DNA from: Allobosea sp. CRIB-10
GTDB taxonomy: Bacteria > Pseudomonadota > Alphaproteobacteria > Rhizobiales > Beijerinckiaceae
Assembly (NCBI RefSeq): GCF_900112185.1
Contig: NZ_FOKP01000002.1
Location: forward strand, 62,001 to 126,000
Length of the DNA stretch: 64,000 nucleotides
Direction: 5' to 3'
This document shows positions 55,965-64,000 of the stretch, piece after piece; the first letter of the stretch is position 1; every line of letters begins with the position of its first letter. A model generated the notes under the pieces. That model was given only the letters and a program-made list of their open reading frames with translations, had not been told where the DNA came from and did no database searches. The position numbers and the translations under genes are program-made.

Positions 55965-56073
55965 CGTCATTCTCGGCCGAAGCGAAGCGCAGAGCCGAGA
56001 ATCTCATGACGAGAAAGCGACGGACTAGCGCGCTCTCCGGCCCGAGATGCTCGGGTCAAGCCCGAGCATGACG
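55965..56073. repeat. tandem palindromic intergenic repeats after clpB
   Basis: CGTCATTCTCGG (55965-55976) pairs with CCGAGAATCTCATGACG (55995-56011) with a small bulge. A second hairpin, TGCTCGGG-TCAAG-CCCGAGCA (56048-56068), follows and ends in TGACG. These look like members of an interspersed repeat family between the converging clpB and M20 peptidase genes. Confidence 0.7.
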
Positions 56074-56079
56074 TGTATG

Positions 56080-57288
56080 TCACTCCATCCGCGCCGCAGT
56101 CCGCATCACCGCCAGCGCCAGGGTCTGCGCGGCAGGGACGATGCTCTCGATCTCCAGGAACTCGTCCGGCGTATGGGCCATGCCGCCGACCGGGCCGACG
56201 CTGCAGAGCGTCGGGCAACCCTGCGCTGCGGTGAAGCCGGAATCGGCGCAGCCGCCGGTGTATTCGGCGGTCACCGCGATACCCAAGCCTGCCGCGGCCT
56301 CGCGATAGGTGTCGTAGAGCAAAAGCGAATCAGGCGTCTGCTCCAGCGGGTGGAATTCGCCCTTGATGATCAGCGTGGCCGAGCTGCCCTCGACCACCGG
56401 CGTCTCGACGATCTCGCGGATCGCCTCGACCAGTTCCGCACGCTGAGCCGCCGTCTTGTAGCGCAGGTCGATCTCGCACCAGGCGGAGGGCGCCACTGTA
56501 TTGACGGTCTGGCCGCCGCCGATCAGCCCGACATTGACGGTGATACCGGCATCGAGGTCGGTCAGCCCCTGCAGGCGCGGGATCTTGTGGCCGAGATCGA
56601 CGATGGCCGAGACACCCTTCTCGTAATTCGCGCCGGAATGAGCCGCCTTGCCGGTAAACTCGGCGCGCATGAAGACGCCGCCCTTGCGGCCGGAGGTGAT
56701 CGACTGCTTGTGATCGCGGTTGTACTCCGTTCCCGTGGGCAGCCGGCTCGGCTCGGCGTTGAAGACGCAGCGCGACTCGCGGGCGGCAGCCTCGATCACC
56801 GGCCGCGAGGACGGCGAGGCGATCTCCTCATCGCTGGTGGTCAGCATCATCAAAGGCGCCTTGAGGCCGCCATTGGCGGCGAAGGCGGCGGCGACGAAGG
56901 CCTCGATCACGAGCCCGGCCTTCATGTCGGCGACGCCCGGCCCATAGGCGCGGCCGTCGCGAATGGTGAAGGGCCGGCGGGTCGGCTCGCCCTCGCGGAA
57001 GACAGTGTCGCGATGACCGAGCAGCAGGACCGGACGCTGGTCGTTCGCGGTCGGATTGGGCAAGTGCGCCTTGACCGCATCGCCATAGCGGGCATCCGGC
57101 ACGATCTCGACGGAAAGCCCGTTCGCCTCGTGGAAACGGGCCAGCACCTGGCCAGCCCGGTCGACGCCGGCCTTGTCGTAGGAGCCGGAATCAGTGTCGA
57201 CCATCTCGCGCAGCAAATCGATCATCGCCTGCTTGCGATCGCTCAGCCAGGCGAGGATGCGGGCTTCTTCCTGCGTCGTGTCGGTCAT
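56080..57288 (-). CDS. M20 family metallopeptidase (glutamate carboxypeptidase-like)
   Basis: This 402-residue protein has dinuclear zinc motifs LLGHRDTVFREGE, GVADMKAGLVIEAFV (metal-bridging Asp) and TSDEEIASPSSRP (catalytic Glu-Glu), and an inserted dimerisation domain starting FTGKAAHSGANYEKG. No signal peptide, unlike secreted carboxypeptidase G2. It releases an amino acid from an N-acyl or peptide substrate. Third gene in a same-strand row with a LysE exporter and an aminotransferase, so amino acid release and turnover is the likely theme. Confidence 0.9.
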   Translation of the reverse strand: MTDTTQEEARILAWLSDRKQAMIDLLREMVDTDSGSYDKAGVDRAGQVLARFHEANGLSVEIVPDARYGDAVKAHLPNPTANDQRPVLLLGHRDTVFREGEPTRRPFTIRDGRAYGPGVADMKAGLVIEAFVAAAFAANGGLKAPLMMLTTSDEEIASPSSRPVIEAAARESRCVFNAEPSRLPTGTEYNRDHKQSITSGRKGGVFMRAEFTGKAAHSGANYEKGVSAIVDLGHKIPRLQGLTDLDAGITVNVGLIGGGQTVNTVAPSAWCEIDLRYKTAAQRAELVEAIREIVETPVVEGSSATLIIKGEFHPLEQTPDSLLLYDTYREAAAGLGIAVTAEYTGGCADSGFTAAQGCPTLCSVGPVGGMAHTPDEFLEIESIVPAAQTLALAVMRTAARME

Positions 57289-57390
57289 GGTCGGCTTTCC
57301 GTGTCTGGTCGGGCCGGGAGCTTAGCCAAGCTGCTCCGGCGACGATAGGCGAAGCATATGGGCCGGTGGACGTTGTTCTTGCGGCTGGGG

Positions 57391-58581
57391 CTAAGCCGCC
57401 ATCTCGCGCGCATTGGCGCCGAGATAGGTGACCGCAGCCGCGACGCCGCCCGCACCATGTGGGATGCTCTTCGCCTGTAGGGCCATCTCGACCGCGCTCA
57501 GGCTGCCGAGCACCATCGGCGCGTTGACATGGCCCATATGGGCGATGCGGAAGGCCTTGCCAGTGAGATCGCCGATGGCCAGGCCGAGCGTCACGCCACA
57601 GACCTGCTGGGCGTAGTCGGTGATGGCAGTGGGATCGCCGTCGACCAGGATGGTGGTGACCGACGGGGCGCGCTGCGACGGCTCGACGACGTTGAAGCTC
57701 AGTGCCTGGCCTTCTGCCCATTTCGCCATCGCCGCCTGCGTCGCGGCTGCCAGCAGGGCATGGCGCCGCCAGACCGCTTCGAGCCCTTCGGCGAAGATCA
57801 TGTCGATCGCGGCGCGCAGCCCGAACATCAGATGCTCGGGCGGCGTGCCGCAATGCTTCATATAGAGCAGCGGGTCCATGCGCGCGGTCCAGTCCCAATA
57901 GGGCGTGCGCATGTTTGCGTCCCGGTGCGCCTGCAGCGCCTTGCCATTCGCCGCGACGAAGGCGAGGCCGGGCGGGGTCATCAGCCCCTTCTGCGAAGCG
58001 GACATCGCGACATCGACGCCGAAGCCGTCCATGTCGAACGGCATGCAGCCGAGGGCTGCGACGCCATCGACCATGTACAGTGCCGGATGGCCGGCAGCAT
58101 CGATGGCGCGGCGGATCGCCTGGACATCATTGACCACGCCGGAGGCGGTGTCGATCTGGACGGTCAGCACCGCCTTGATCGCATGCTCCTTGTCCTGCCG
58201 CAGGCGCGCCTCCACCGCGGCCGGATCGACCGCCGCGCGCCAGGAGCCGGCGAGCACCTCGACATCGGCGCCCATGAACCGGGCCATCTCGCCCCAGCCG
58301 ATGGCGAAGCGGCCGCTGGCGAGCACCAGCACCTTGTCGCCGCGCGACAGGACGTTGGTGAGCGCCGCCTCCCAGCCGCCATGGCCATTGGCAGCGTAGA
58401 GGAAGGTCTCTCCCGTCGTGCGGAAGACTGCCTTGAGATCGGCCAGCAGGGTTTCGGTGAGGTCGACGATCGTCTTCGAGGCGAGCTCTTCCGCCGGGCG
58501 CATCATCGCCTGGAGGACGCGATCGGGAATATTGGTCGGGCCCGGCATCGCCAGGAGGGCCCGGCCGTTGGCAACACTCAT
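57391..58581 (-). CDS. class V aminotransferase (alanine/serine-glyoxylate aminotransferase type)
   Basis: This 396-residue PLP enzyme starts MSVANGRALLAMPGPTNIPDRVLQAM, the glyoxylate aminotransferase opening. It has NGHGGWEAALTNVLSRGDKVLV, DGVAALGCMPFDMDGFGVDV and the PLP lysine in MSASQKGLMTPPGLAFV. It probably transfers an amino group from alanine or serine to glyoxylate. ATG 58581 fits the family. An upstream start at 58650 adds a non-homologous leader. It lies 102 bp upstream of the M20 peptidase gene. Confidence 0.9.
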   Translation of the reverse strand: MSVANGRALLAMPGPTNIPDRVLQAMMRPAEELASKTIVDLTETLLADLKAVFRTTGETFLYAANGHGGWEAALTNVLSRGDKVLVLASGRFAIGWGEMARFMGADVEVLAGSWRAAVDPAAVEARLRQDKEHAIKAVLTVQIDTASGVVNDVQAIRRAIDAAGHPALYMVDGVAALGCMPFDMDGFGVDVAMSASQKGLMTPPGLAFVAANGKALQAHRDANMRTPYWDWTARMDPLLYMKHCGTPPEHLMFGLRAAIDMIFAEGLEAVWRRHALLAAATQAAMAKWAEGQALSFNVVEPSQRAPSVTTILVDGDPTAITDYAQQVCGVTLGLAIGDLTGKAFRIAHMGHVNAPMVLGSLSAVEMALQAKSIPHGAGGVAAAVTYLGANAREMAA

Positions 58582-58688
58582 GAAGACCCCCGCCTTACGC
58601 TTTGAATCGGACGCGCTGACCAAGCAGTGATCCGACGGCGCGATGCACAAACCCTATGAACGGTGCAGAAATCGTTGCGCGCGGCCTG

Positions 58689-59321
58689 TCAGCGGCGCGC
58701 TTCTGCCGCCATGCGCACGGCAAAGCCGGCGAGCATCGTCGCCATCACCCAGCGCTGCACCAGCGCCCAGAACGGGCGCGTGCGCAGGAAGACGGCGATG
58801 CCGCCGGCAGCGAAGGTGATCAGCGCGTTGACGCTGACCGAGACGCTGATCTGGATGAAGCCGAGGATGATCGACTGCGCCAGCACGCTGCCCGCAGCCG
58901 GATCGATGAACTGCGGCAGCAGCGCCAGGTAGAACATCGCGATCTTCGGGTTCAGCAGACTGGTGAGGAAGCCCATCATGAAGAGCTTGCGCGGCCCGTC
59001 ATGCTTGAGCTCGCGCACATGGAAGGGCGAGCTGCCGCCCGGCCGGACCGCCTGCCAGGCGAGCCAGAGCAGATAGGCCGCGCCGGCCAGCCGCAGCGCA
59101 TCGTAGGCAAAGGGGACGGCGAAGAGCAGGGCGGTGATTCCGAAGGCGGCGCAGAGGACATAGAAGACGAAGCCGAGCGCAATGCCTCCGAGCGAGATCA
59201 GGCCGGAGGCCGGCCCCTGCGCGATCGAGCGCGAGATCAGATAGATCATGTTCGGCCCTGGCGTCAGCACCATGCCGAAGGCGAGCAGGATGAAGGCGAT
59301 CAGGTTGCTCGTATCGATCAT
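58689..59321 (-). CDS. LysE/RhtB-family amino acid exporter
   Basis: This 210-residue protein has six hydrophobic segments and the LysE/RhtB signature FGMVLTPGPNMIYLISRSIAQGP near the N-terminus, then MMGFLTSLLNPKIAMFYLALLPQF in the middle. Exports amino acids or related compounds. ATG 59321 gives the standard start MIDTSNLIAFILLAFG, while 59411 is too long. Upstream in the row with the aminotransferase and M20 peptidase. Confidence 0.92.
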   Translation of the reverse strand: MIDTSNLIAFILLAFGMVLTPGPNMIYLISRSIAQGPASGLISLGGIALGFVFYVLCAAFGITALLFAVPFAYDALRLAGAAYLLWLAWQAVRPGGSSPFHVRELKHDGPRKLFMMGFLTSLLNPKIAMFYLALLPQFIDPAAGSVLAQSIILGFIQISVSVSVNALITFAAGGIAVFLRTRPFWALVQRWVMATMLAGFAVRMAAEARR

Positions 59322-59497
59322 GGCGCGCTCCGGCCGCAAGGTGCGCGACCATGGCATTGCCGGCGAAACGCCCGCAAGGCGCAACCCATGACGCGGCTGC
59401 ATCGCCGCCATCCAGCTCCGGCTTCCCTGGCAGCAGATGGCGGGAACGAGTCGCCGCCTGCCGGGTTCATGGGCATCATCTCGGGGGGATCCACACC

Positions 59498-60034
59498 ATG
59501 ACCTTGTTCAGCCGCCTGCTCTATTCCGGCATCGCCGGCTCCTTGCTGCTGGCCTCCTTGCTGCTGATGGCGGTCGCGATCTCGCGCACCTTCATCGGCT
59601 TCCGAACCGGCGAAGGTGCGCTCGACACCATGCTCGACGGCATCGGCCTCGTGATCATCGCGGTCGCCGTCGCCGATGTCGGCAAGTTCCTGTTCGAGGA
59701 GGAGGTCGTCGCCGACCGCGAATTGCGCCGCCCGGCCGAGGCGCGCGGGTCGCTGACCAAGTTCATGACGATCATCATCGTCGCGCTCAGCCTGGAATCG
59801 CTGGTGCTGATCACCAAGGCTGCGCGCGACAAGCCGGCCGACATCCTGTTTCCGTCCCTGCTGATGCTGGTCGCCGTGGCGGCGCTGGTCGGGCTCGGCC
59901 TGTTCCAGAAACTGAGCCAGCATGCGACGGCGGCGATCCCCGACGATGTCGGGGATGACGAGGACAAGAGCGAGTCGGGCAAACCCACAAAGGGAAAACC
60001 TCGACGCCCCAGCCGGCGGACGGCCGAGGCCTAG
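59498..60034 (+). CDS. uncharacterised four-TM membrane protein
   Basis: This 178-residue protein starts MTLFSRLLYSGIAGSLLLAS after GGGGGGA. Hydrophobic segments lie at about 8-29, 46-64, 93-110 and 122-142. The C-terminus (about 150-178) is hydrophilic and very basic (SGKPTKGKPRRPSRRTAEA). No catalytic motif. ATG 59498 is preferred over 59351 because the longer reading adds a polar non-homologous leader. Alone and divergent to the LysE gene. I do not recognise a function. Confidence 0.7.
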   Translation: MTLFSRLLYSGIAGSLLLASLLLMAVAISRTFIGFRTGEGALDTMLDGIGLVIIAVAVADVGKFLFEEEVVADRELRRPAEARGSLTKFMTIIIVALSLESLVLITKAARDKPADILFPSLLMLVAVAALVGLGLFQKLSQHATAAIPDDVGDDEDKSESGKPTKGKPRRPSRRTAEA

Positions 60035-60047
60035 CCCAGGCTGGACT

Positions 60048-60554
60048 TCAGCCGCGCATATCCACCAGCATCAGGTCGGTATCATCGGGCTTCGCGCCCG
60101 CCGCTGTCAGCATGGCGTGAGCCTGACCGCGATGGTGGGTCTGGTGATTGAAAAGGTGCATGACGAGGATCGGCGCCGGCATCGTCATTTCACTCCCGGT
60201 CAGCCCCGAGAACCAGGTCACGTTCCCTGAGAGCCACTCTGGCGAGAGGTCCTCCGCCCAACCCAGGATCGTCTTGTCGAAATCGCGGCGCGCGACCTTC
60301 AGCTCCTCCCAGTCCTCGATCATCCGCGACGACTCGCGATTGGGCACGCTCGGCTTCAGCGTTCCGGCGAAGCGCGAGAGCCAGGTCTGGTCAGCCCAGA
60401 GCAGATGACAGAAGGTGCCGTGGATCGAGCGGAAGAAGGCGCCCCTATCGAGCCGGCGCGCTTCGTCGGTGAGCGTGTCGGCGGCGCCGTAGAGGCTGCG
60501 ATTCTGCCAGCGGTTATAGCGCGCCATGGTCGTGACATAGGCCGTATCGATCAT
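60048..60554 (-). CDS. DinB family protein
   Basis: This 168-residue four-helix bundle has the three metal-ligand histidines of the DinB/YfiT superfamily: one in IHGTFCHLLWADQTWL and the pair in HLFNHQTHHRGQAHAML. Members include thiol-transferases and damage-inducible proteins, and the exact reaction is unknown. AAAGGAG lies 8 nt before ATG 60554. The gene is 14 bp after the preceding plus-strand stop (converging) and 14 bp downstream of the FAD oxidase. Confidence 0.88.
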   Translation of the reverse strand: MIDTAYVTTMARYNRWQNRSLYGAADTLTDEARRLDRGAFFRSIHGTFCHLLWADQTWLSRFAGTLKPSVPNRESSRMIEDWEELKVARRDFDKTILGWAEDLSPEWLSGNVTWFSGLTGSEMTMPAPILVMHLFNHQTHHRGQAHAMLTAAGAKPDDTDLMLVDMRG

Positions 60555-60568
60555 GAGGCGCACTCCTT

Positions 60569-61789
60569 TCAGATGATGTTCGCCTCGCGCAGGGGCTGGC
60601 CGGCGACGATCCGCTCATGGCCGAGATCGGCGAGGTCGAGCGTCAAATACCGGCCGTTGACGATGTGCTCGGCGAGGCCGCGGCCGACCGCCGGGGATTG
60701 CTGCAGGCCATGGCCGGAGAAGCCGTTGGCAAGGTAGAGATTGGGCACGCCGACCGCGGGGCCGAGGATGGCATTGCCGTCGAGGCCGTTCATGTCATAG
60801 GGACCGGCCCAGGCGCGGCCGGGCTTGATCGCCTCGAAGGCGGGCACGCGATGGGCGAGCGGCGCCCAGACATATTCCTCGAAGAAAGACCAGTCGACAT
60901 CCTCGACATCGGCGTCGGTCTCGACCCATTCGCGGTCGAGCTCGGCCGGCGGCGAAGAGCCGCAGATGAACATCTGCCCTTCATTGCCGCGCTTGCCCTC
61001 GGGGCGGACATAGGCGCCGGAGGTGTCGATCAGCAGCGGGCAATTGTCGACCTCGCCCTTGCACGTGAAGCTGTAGACATAGCGCTTCATCGACTTCACG
61101 GGGATTGCGACGCCGGCGGTCGCGGCGAGTCTCGCGCCATGGGTGCCTGACGCGTTGACCGCGGCGGCACAGGCGATGCGGCTGCCATCGGCCAGCTCGA
61201 CGCCGGTAACGCGGTCGCCCTCGACCGCATAGCCGACGACCTCGCCCTGGCGGTATTCGACGCCGAGCGAGCGTGCCTTCTTGCGGAAGGCCTGCAGCAG
61301 GGCCCAGCCGTCGAACCAGCCCTCGCCGCTGACGCCATAGGTGCCGCAGAGGAGATCCGAGGTATTCAGCCAGCCGAATTTGCTGCGCAGCATTTCTGCA
61401 GCATAAAGTGCGACATCGGCGCCTTCCTGCTGCTGAAGCTTCTGATTCTGTTCGAGAACCTCACGCCCCTCATCGCCGGCGACGTAGAGGTAGCCACCCT
61501 CGTGCAGATCGATCGATGGCGCCTCGCCATCCACCGATAGGTGCTGGCCGATATTGCGCAAAAACTCGATGCCGAAGAGCGAGACGCGGATATTCACCGC
61601 GCTGGAGAATTGCTGGCGGATCGAAGCCGCCGAGAGCGCCGAGGCCGAGAGCCGATAGGTCGGGTCCTTCTCGACGACGATGACCTTGCCCTTGAAGCCG
61701 GGATCGCTGGCGAGGTGATAGGCGACGGAAGAGCCGATCGCCGCGCCTCCCACGATGACGATATCGGCCGAGGCTGGAGCGGAAGACAT
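60569..61789 (-). CDS. FAD-dependent oxidoreductase (DAO family; sarcosine/pipecolate oxidase-like)
   Basis: This 406-residue protein has SADIVIVGGAAIGSSVAYHLAS for FAD binding, SASALSAASIRQQFSSAVN as the DAO active-site region, and the C-terminal NLYLANGFSGHGLQQSPAVGR block. It oxidises secondary or primary amino acids with FAD. The ALDH7-type dehydrogenase and LysR regulator next to it suggest a role in pipecolate/lysine catabolism, with the oxidase making the cyclic imine that the dehydrogenase consumes. This is an inference from context. Confidence 0.87.
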   Translation of the reverse strand: MSSAPASADIVIVGGAAIGSSVAYHLASDPGFKGKVIVVEKDPTYRLSASALSAASIRQQFSSAVNIRVSLFGIEFLRNIGQHLSVDGEAPSIDLHEGGYLYVAGDEGREVLEQNQKLQQQEGADVALYAAEMLRSKFGWLNTSDLLCGTYGVSGEGWFDGWALLQAFRKKARSLGVEYRQGEVVGYAVEGDRVTGVELADGSRIACAAAVNASGTHGARLAATAGVAIPVKSMKRYVYSFTCKGEVDNCPLLIDTSGAYVRPEGKRGNEGQMFICGSSPPAELDREWVETDADVEDVDWSFFEEYVWAPLAHRVPAFEAIKPGRAWAGPYDMNGLDGNAILGPAVGVPNLYLANGFSGHGLQQSPAVGRGLAEHIVNGRYLTLDLADLGHERIVAGQPLREANII

Positions 61790-61861
61790 GAATGACCTGC
61801 GCGAGCGGTGGTTCGTGATCTCAGCGCATGAATGACGCCTCGACCGGCGCTTGTCGAGGGC

Positions 61862-62776
61862 CTAGTTCATCGCCTCGCACTCACCGACGAGCCAGTCGCG
61901 GAAAGCGACCACCGCCGGCAGGCTCGCCTTGGCCTCGGGATAGACGAGGTAATAGCCCTCGGGGCCGCGCACCGGCCGATCCACTGGAATGACCAGCGCG
62001 CCCGAGCGCAATTCCTCCTCGATCAGGAAGCGTGGCACGATCGCGACGCCGAGCCCAGCTACCGCGGCCTGCGCCACCATGGCGAACTGCTCGAAGCGCG
62101 GACCCATCAGCGCCCGCTCCGGCGGCAGGCCCTGCTGCTCCAGCCAGTTGGCCCAGGCGCGCGGCCGGGTCGATTGCTGCAGCAAGGGCTGGCGCAGCAG
62201 GTCGGCGGCCTCCTTGATACCGGACCGCGCCACCAGCGCCGGCGCTGCGACCGGCACGACCTCCTCACCCATAAGGCGGTGCAGCCGCGCGCCGGGCCAG
62301 ACCGGATGGCCGAAATGGATGGCGGCGTCGGCTTCGTCGTGGGCGAAGTCGAAAGGCACGAGCTTGGTCGAGAAATTGATGGTAACGCCGGGATGCGCCT
62401 CGGTGAAGCGCGGCAAACGCGGGATCAGCCAGCGCGTGCCGAAGGTCGGCAGGATGGCGAGATGGAGCAGGCCGGCGCCGCCCCGGAAGGCCATGGCGGA
62501 GAGCGTCGCGGCGGCCAGGCGTGAAAGCCCGTCGCGCACCTCGGCCGCGTAGGCGCCGCCGGCCGGCGTCAGGCTGACGCGCTTCTTCACGCGCTCGAAC
62601 AGCTTCAGGCCGAGATTCTGCTCCAGCAGCGCGATCTGGCGACTGACGGCGCCTTGCGTCAGGTTCAGCTCCTCGGCGGCCCGGGTGAAACTGCCATGTC
62701 GCGCCGCCGCCTCGAAGGCGGCGAGCGCCGAGAGCGAGGGCACCGAGAGGCGGCCGGGAACGATTTCGGCGGTCAT
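61862..62776 (-). CDS. LysR-family regulator (GcvA-like)
   Basis: This 304-residue protein has the N-terminal helix-turn-helix PSLSALAAFEAAARHGSFTR to TQGAVSRQIALLEQNLGLKLF, then a typical LysR effector domain. It is divergent to the aldehyde dehydrogenase gene and just upstream of the FAD oxidase, so it probably regulates both. The 254-bp divergent gap contains a copy of the palindromic repeat. Confidence 0.92.
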   Translation of the reverse strand: MTAEIVPGRLSVPSLSALAAFEAAARHGSFTRAAEELNLTQGAVSRQIALLEQNLGLKLFERVKKRVSLTPAGGAYAAEVRDGLSRLAAATLSAMAFRGGAGLLHLAILPTFGTRWLIPRLPRFTEAHPGVTINFSTKLVPFDFAHDEADAAIHFGHPVWPGARLHRLMGEEVVPVAAPALVARSGIKEAADLLRQPLLQQSTRPRAWANWLEQQGLPPERALMGPRFEQFAMVAQAAVAGLGVAIVPRFLIEEELRSGALVIPVDRPVRGPEGYYLVYPEAKASLPAVVAFRDWLVGECEAMN

Positions 62777-62880
62777 GATCTCAACTCATCAAGTCGTGAG
62801 AACATATCGATTGCGGAGAGCGGCTGGAAGAGGGCATTGTGCGGTCGAATGCCGGGCTGCAGCTCGCAGCCCAATACGAG

Positions 62881-62999
62881 CCCTCATCCTGAGGAGCCGC
62901 GTAGCGGCGTCTCGACGGATGCTCCAGACTGCATCACTGCAGTCGATTGGAGCATCCTTCGAGACGCGCTTCCTTTGGAAGCGCTCCTCGTAATGAGGG
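62881..62999. repeat. long imperfect palindromic intergenic repeat, copy 2
   Basis: It begins CCCTCATCCTGAGGAGCCGC and ends GCTCCTCGTAATGAGGG, with arms of about 46-52 bases meeting around 62935. Same family as 7073-7182. This one lies in the divergent promoter between the LysR and aldehyde dehydrogenase genes, 31 bp before the dehydrogenase start. Confidence 0.85.
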
Positions 63000-63030
63000 C
63001 TGTGGTTCGCTGGCGATCAGGATCAACACC

Positions 63031-64000
63031 ATGACGACCTCCCTTCCGAAAGACGCCCTCGCTTTGCTGAAGCGCCTCGGCGTGCCTGAGAGCGCCTATG
63101 CCGGCGCCGGCCTCAGCGCCCGTTCGCCGATCACCGGCGAAACGGTCGCGACGCTGCGCGAGACTTCGCCGGCCGAGGCCGAGGCCGCGATCGGCCGGGC
63201 CCAGTCGGCCTTTCTCGCCTGGCGCAAGGTGCCGGCGCCGCGGCGCGGCGAGTTCGTCCGCCTGCTCGGCGAGGAATTGCGCACGCACAAGGCCGATCTC
63301 GGCCTGCTGGTGACGCTGGAAGCCGGCAAGGTCACCTCCGAGGGCCTCGGCGAGGTCCAGGAAATGATCGACATCTGCGACTTCGCCGTCGGCCTGTCGC
63401 GCCAGCTTTACGGCCTGACCATCGCGACCGAGCGCCCGAACCATCGCATGATGGAGACCTGGCATCCGCTCGGCGTCTGCGGCGTGATCTCGGCCTTCAA
63501 CTTCCCGGTCGCGGTCTGGTCGTGGAATGCGGCGCTCGCCTTCGTCTGCGGCGACAGTGTCGTCTGGAAGCCGTCGGAGAAGACCCCGCTGACAGCGCTC
63601 GCCGTGCAGGCGATCACTCTCAAGGCGATGAAGCGCTTCGGCCCCGAAGCCCCCATCGGCCTGTCGGAAATCCTGATCGGCGGCCGCGAGCTCGGCGACA
63701 TCCTGGTGCAGGACCATCGCGTCCCCGTCGTCTCCGCCACCGGCTCGACCCGGATGGGCAAGGAGGTCGGCCAGAAGCTCGCCGCCCGCTTCGCCCGCGC
63801 CATCCTCGAGCTCGGCGGCAACAATGCCGCGATCGTCGCGCCCTCGGCCGATCTCGATCTCGCTCTGCGCGGCATCGCCTTCGCGGCGATGGGCACTGCC
63901 GGCCAGCGCTGCACCACGCTGCGCCGCCTGATCGTGCATGAGAGCGTCTACGACCAGCTCGTGCCGAAACTCGCCAAGGTCTACGGCTCAGTGAAGATCG
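63031..64000 (+). CDS. aldehyde dehydrogenase, ALDH7 type (alpha-aminoadipate semialdehyde/piperideine-6-carboxylate dehydrogenase; 3' end cut)
   Basis: The frame from ATG 63031 gives 323 residues before the window edge. It shows NAD-binding and active-site blocks: AFNFPVAVWSWNAALAFVCG, SATGSTRMGKEVGQ, the general-base Glu in ILELGGNNAAIVAP and the catalytic Cys in GTAGQRCTTLRRL. The NNA and GTAGQRCTTLRRL wording is typical of the ALDH7 (antiquitin, AmaB) group acting in lysine/pipecolate degradation. Divergent to LysR and near the FAD oxidase, which supports that pathway. Confidence 0.9.
   Translation, partial: MTTSLPKDALALLKRLGVPESAYAGAGLSARSPITGETVATLRETSPAEAEAAIGRAQSAFLAWRKVPAPRRGEFVRLLGEELRTHKADLGLLVTLEAGKVTSEGLGEVQEMIDICDFAVGLSRQLYGLTIATERPNHRMMETWHPLGVCGVISAFNFPVAVWSWNAALAFVCGDSVVWKPSEKTPLTALAVQAITLKAMKRFGPEAPIGLSEILIGGRELGDILVQDHRVPVVSATGSTRMGKEVGQKLAARFARAILELGGNNAAIVAPSADLDLALRGIAFAAMGTAGQRCTTLRRLIVHESVYDQLVPKLAKVYGSVKI

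Noticed and set aside
55965..56073. CRISPR-like array from repeated short palindromes
   Set aside because: The units are not evenly spaced, differ in sequence and lack unique spacers. They are palindromic intergenic repeats.

Overview
This 64 kb window is GC-rich, densely coded chromosomal DNA from an alphaproteobacterium, most likely of the order Hyphomicrobiales (Bosea or a close relative). That placement rests on the DUF4167 gene beside prfA/prmC and clpB, the aroQ-hisC-tyrA and metX-metW pairs, the EI-Ntr gene ptsP and the overall GC content. There is no rRNA in the window, so the genus is an inference. I see no phage, insertion sequence or CRISPR array.

Layout. (1) 0-10.6 kb: a MarR-controlled aromatic or heteroaromatic catabolism locus. 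On the minus strand are an FAD monooxygenase of the anthraniloyl-CoA/salicylyl-CoA hydroxylase type (cut by the left edge), an alpha/beta hydrolase and the MarR gene. On the plus strand are a flavin reductase, an HpaB-type monooxygenase, a cupin and a complete branched-chain-amino-acid-type ABC importer. A perfect 9-3-9 palindrome lies in the divergent promoter. (2) 10.6-13.3 kb: a two-subunit molybdenum hydroxylase (IorAB type). (3) 13.6-16.9 kb: a TonB-dependent receptor and a periplasmic iron-chelate binding protein without their own permease. (4) 17.2-26 kb: two divergent operons sharing a promoter that carries a 19-bp inverted repeat. One holds an FAD amine oxidase, a peptide-type ABC importer without ATPases and a LysR regulator. 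The other holds RidA, a second FAD oxidase and a beta-lactamase-like hydrolase. Two genes here are broken: the binding protein by a +1 frameshift and the hydrolase by an in-frame TAA. (5) 26-34.3 kb: a complete siderophore uptake operon (receptor, binding protein, double-length permease, DUF2218-siderophore-interacting protein, ATPase) with a divergent AraC regulator. (6) 34.7-41 kb: an unknown membrane protein, tRNA-Thr(CGT), a tyrosine-branch block (chorismate mutase, HisC-type aminotransferase, TyrA) and metX-metW. (7) 41-45.6 kb: trehalose metabolism (GH15, otsB, otsA). (8) 45.7-56 kb: housekeeping genes (ptsP, prfA, a small secreted protein, prmC, DUF4167, MOSC, DUF2293, clpB). (9) 56-64 kb: amino-acid-related genes (M20 peptidase, alanine/serine-glyoxylate-type aminotransferase, LysE exporter, DinB, FAD oxidase, LysR, and an ALDH7-type dehydrogenase cut by the right edge).

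Several intergenic gaps hold long imperfect palindromes (7.1, 40.2, 41.0, 56.0 and 62.9 kb). Two of them (7.1 and 62.9 kb) are copies of the same family. I found no single element that I can call a new system with confidence. The best candidates are the aromatic cluster with its palindromic operator, and the paired-oxidase/RidA/peptide-transporter locus with its shared inverted repeat.
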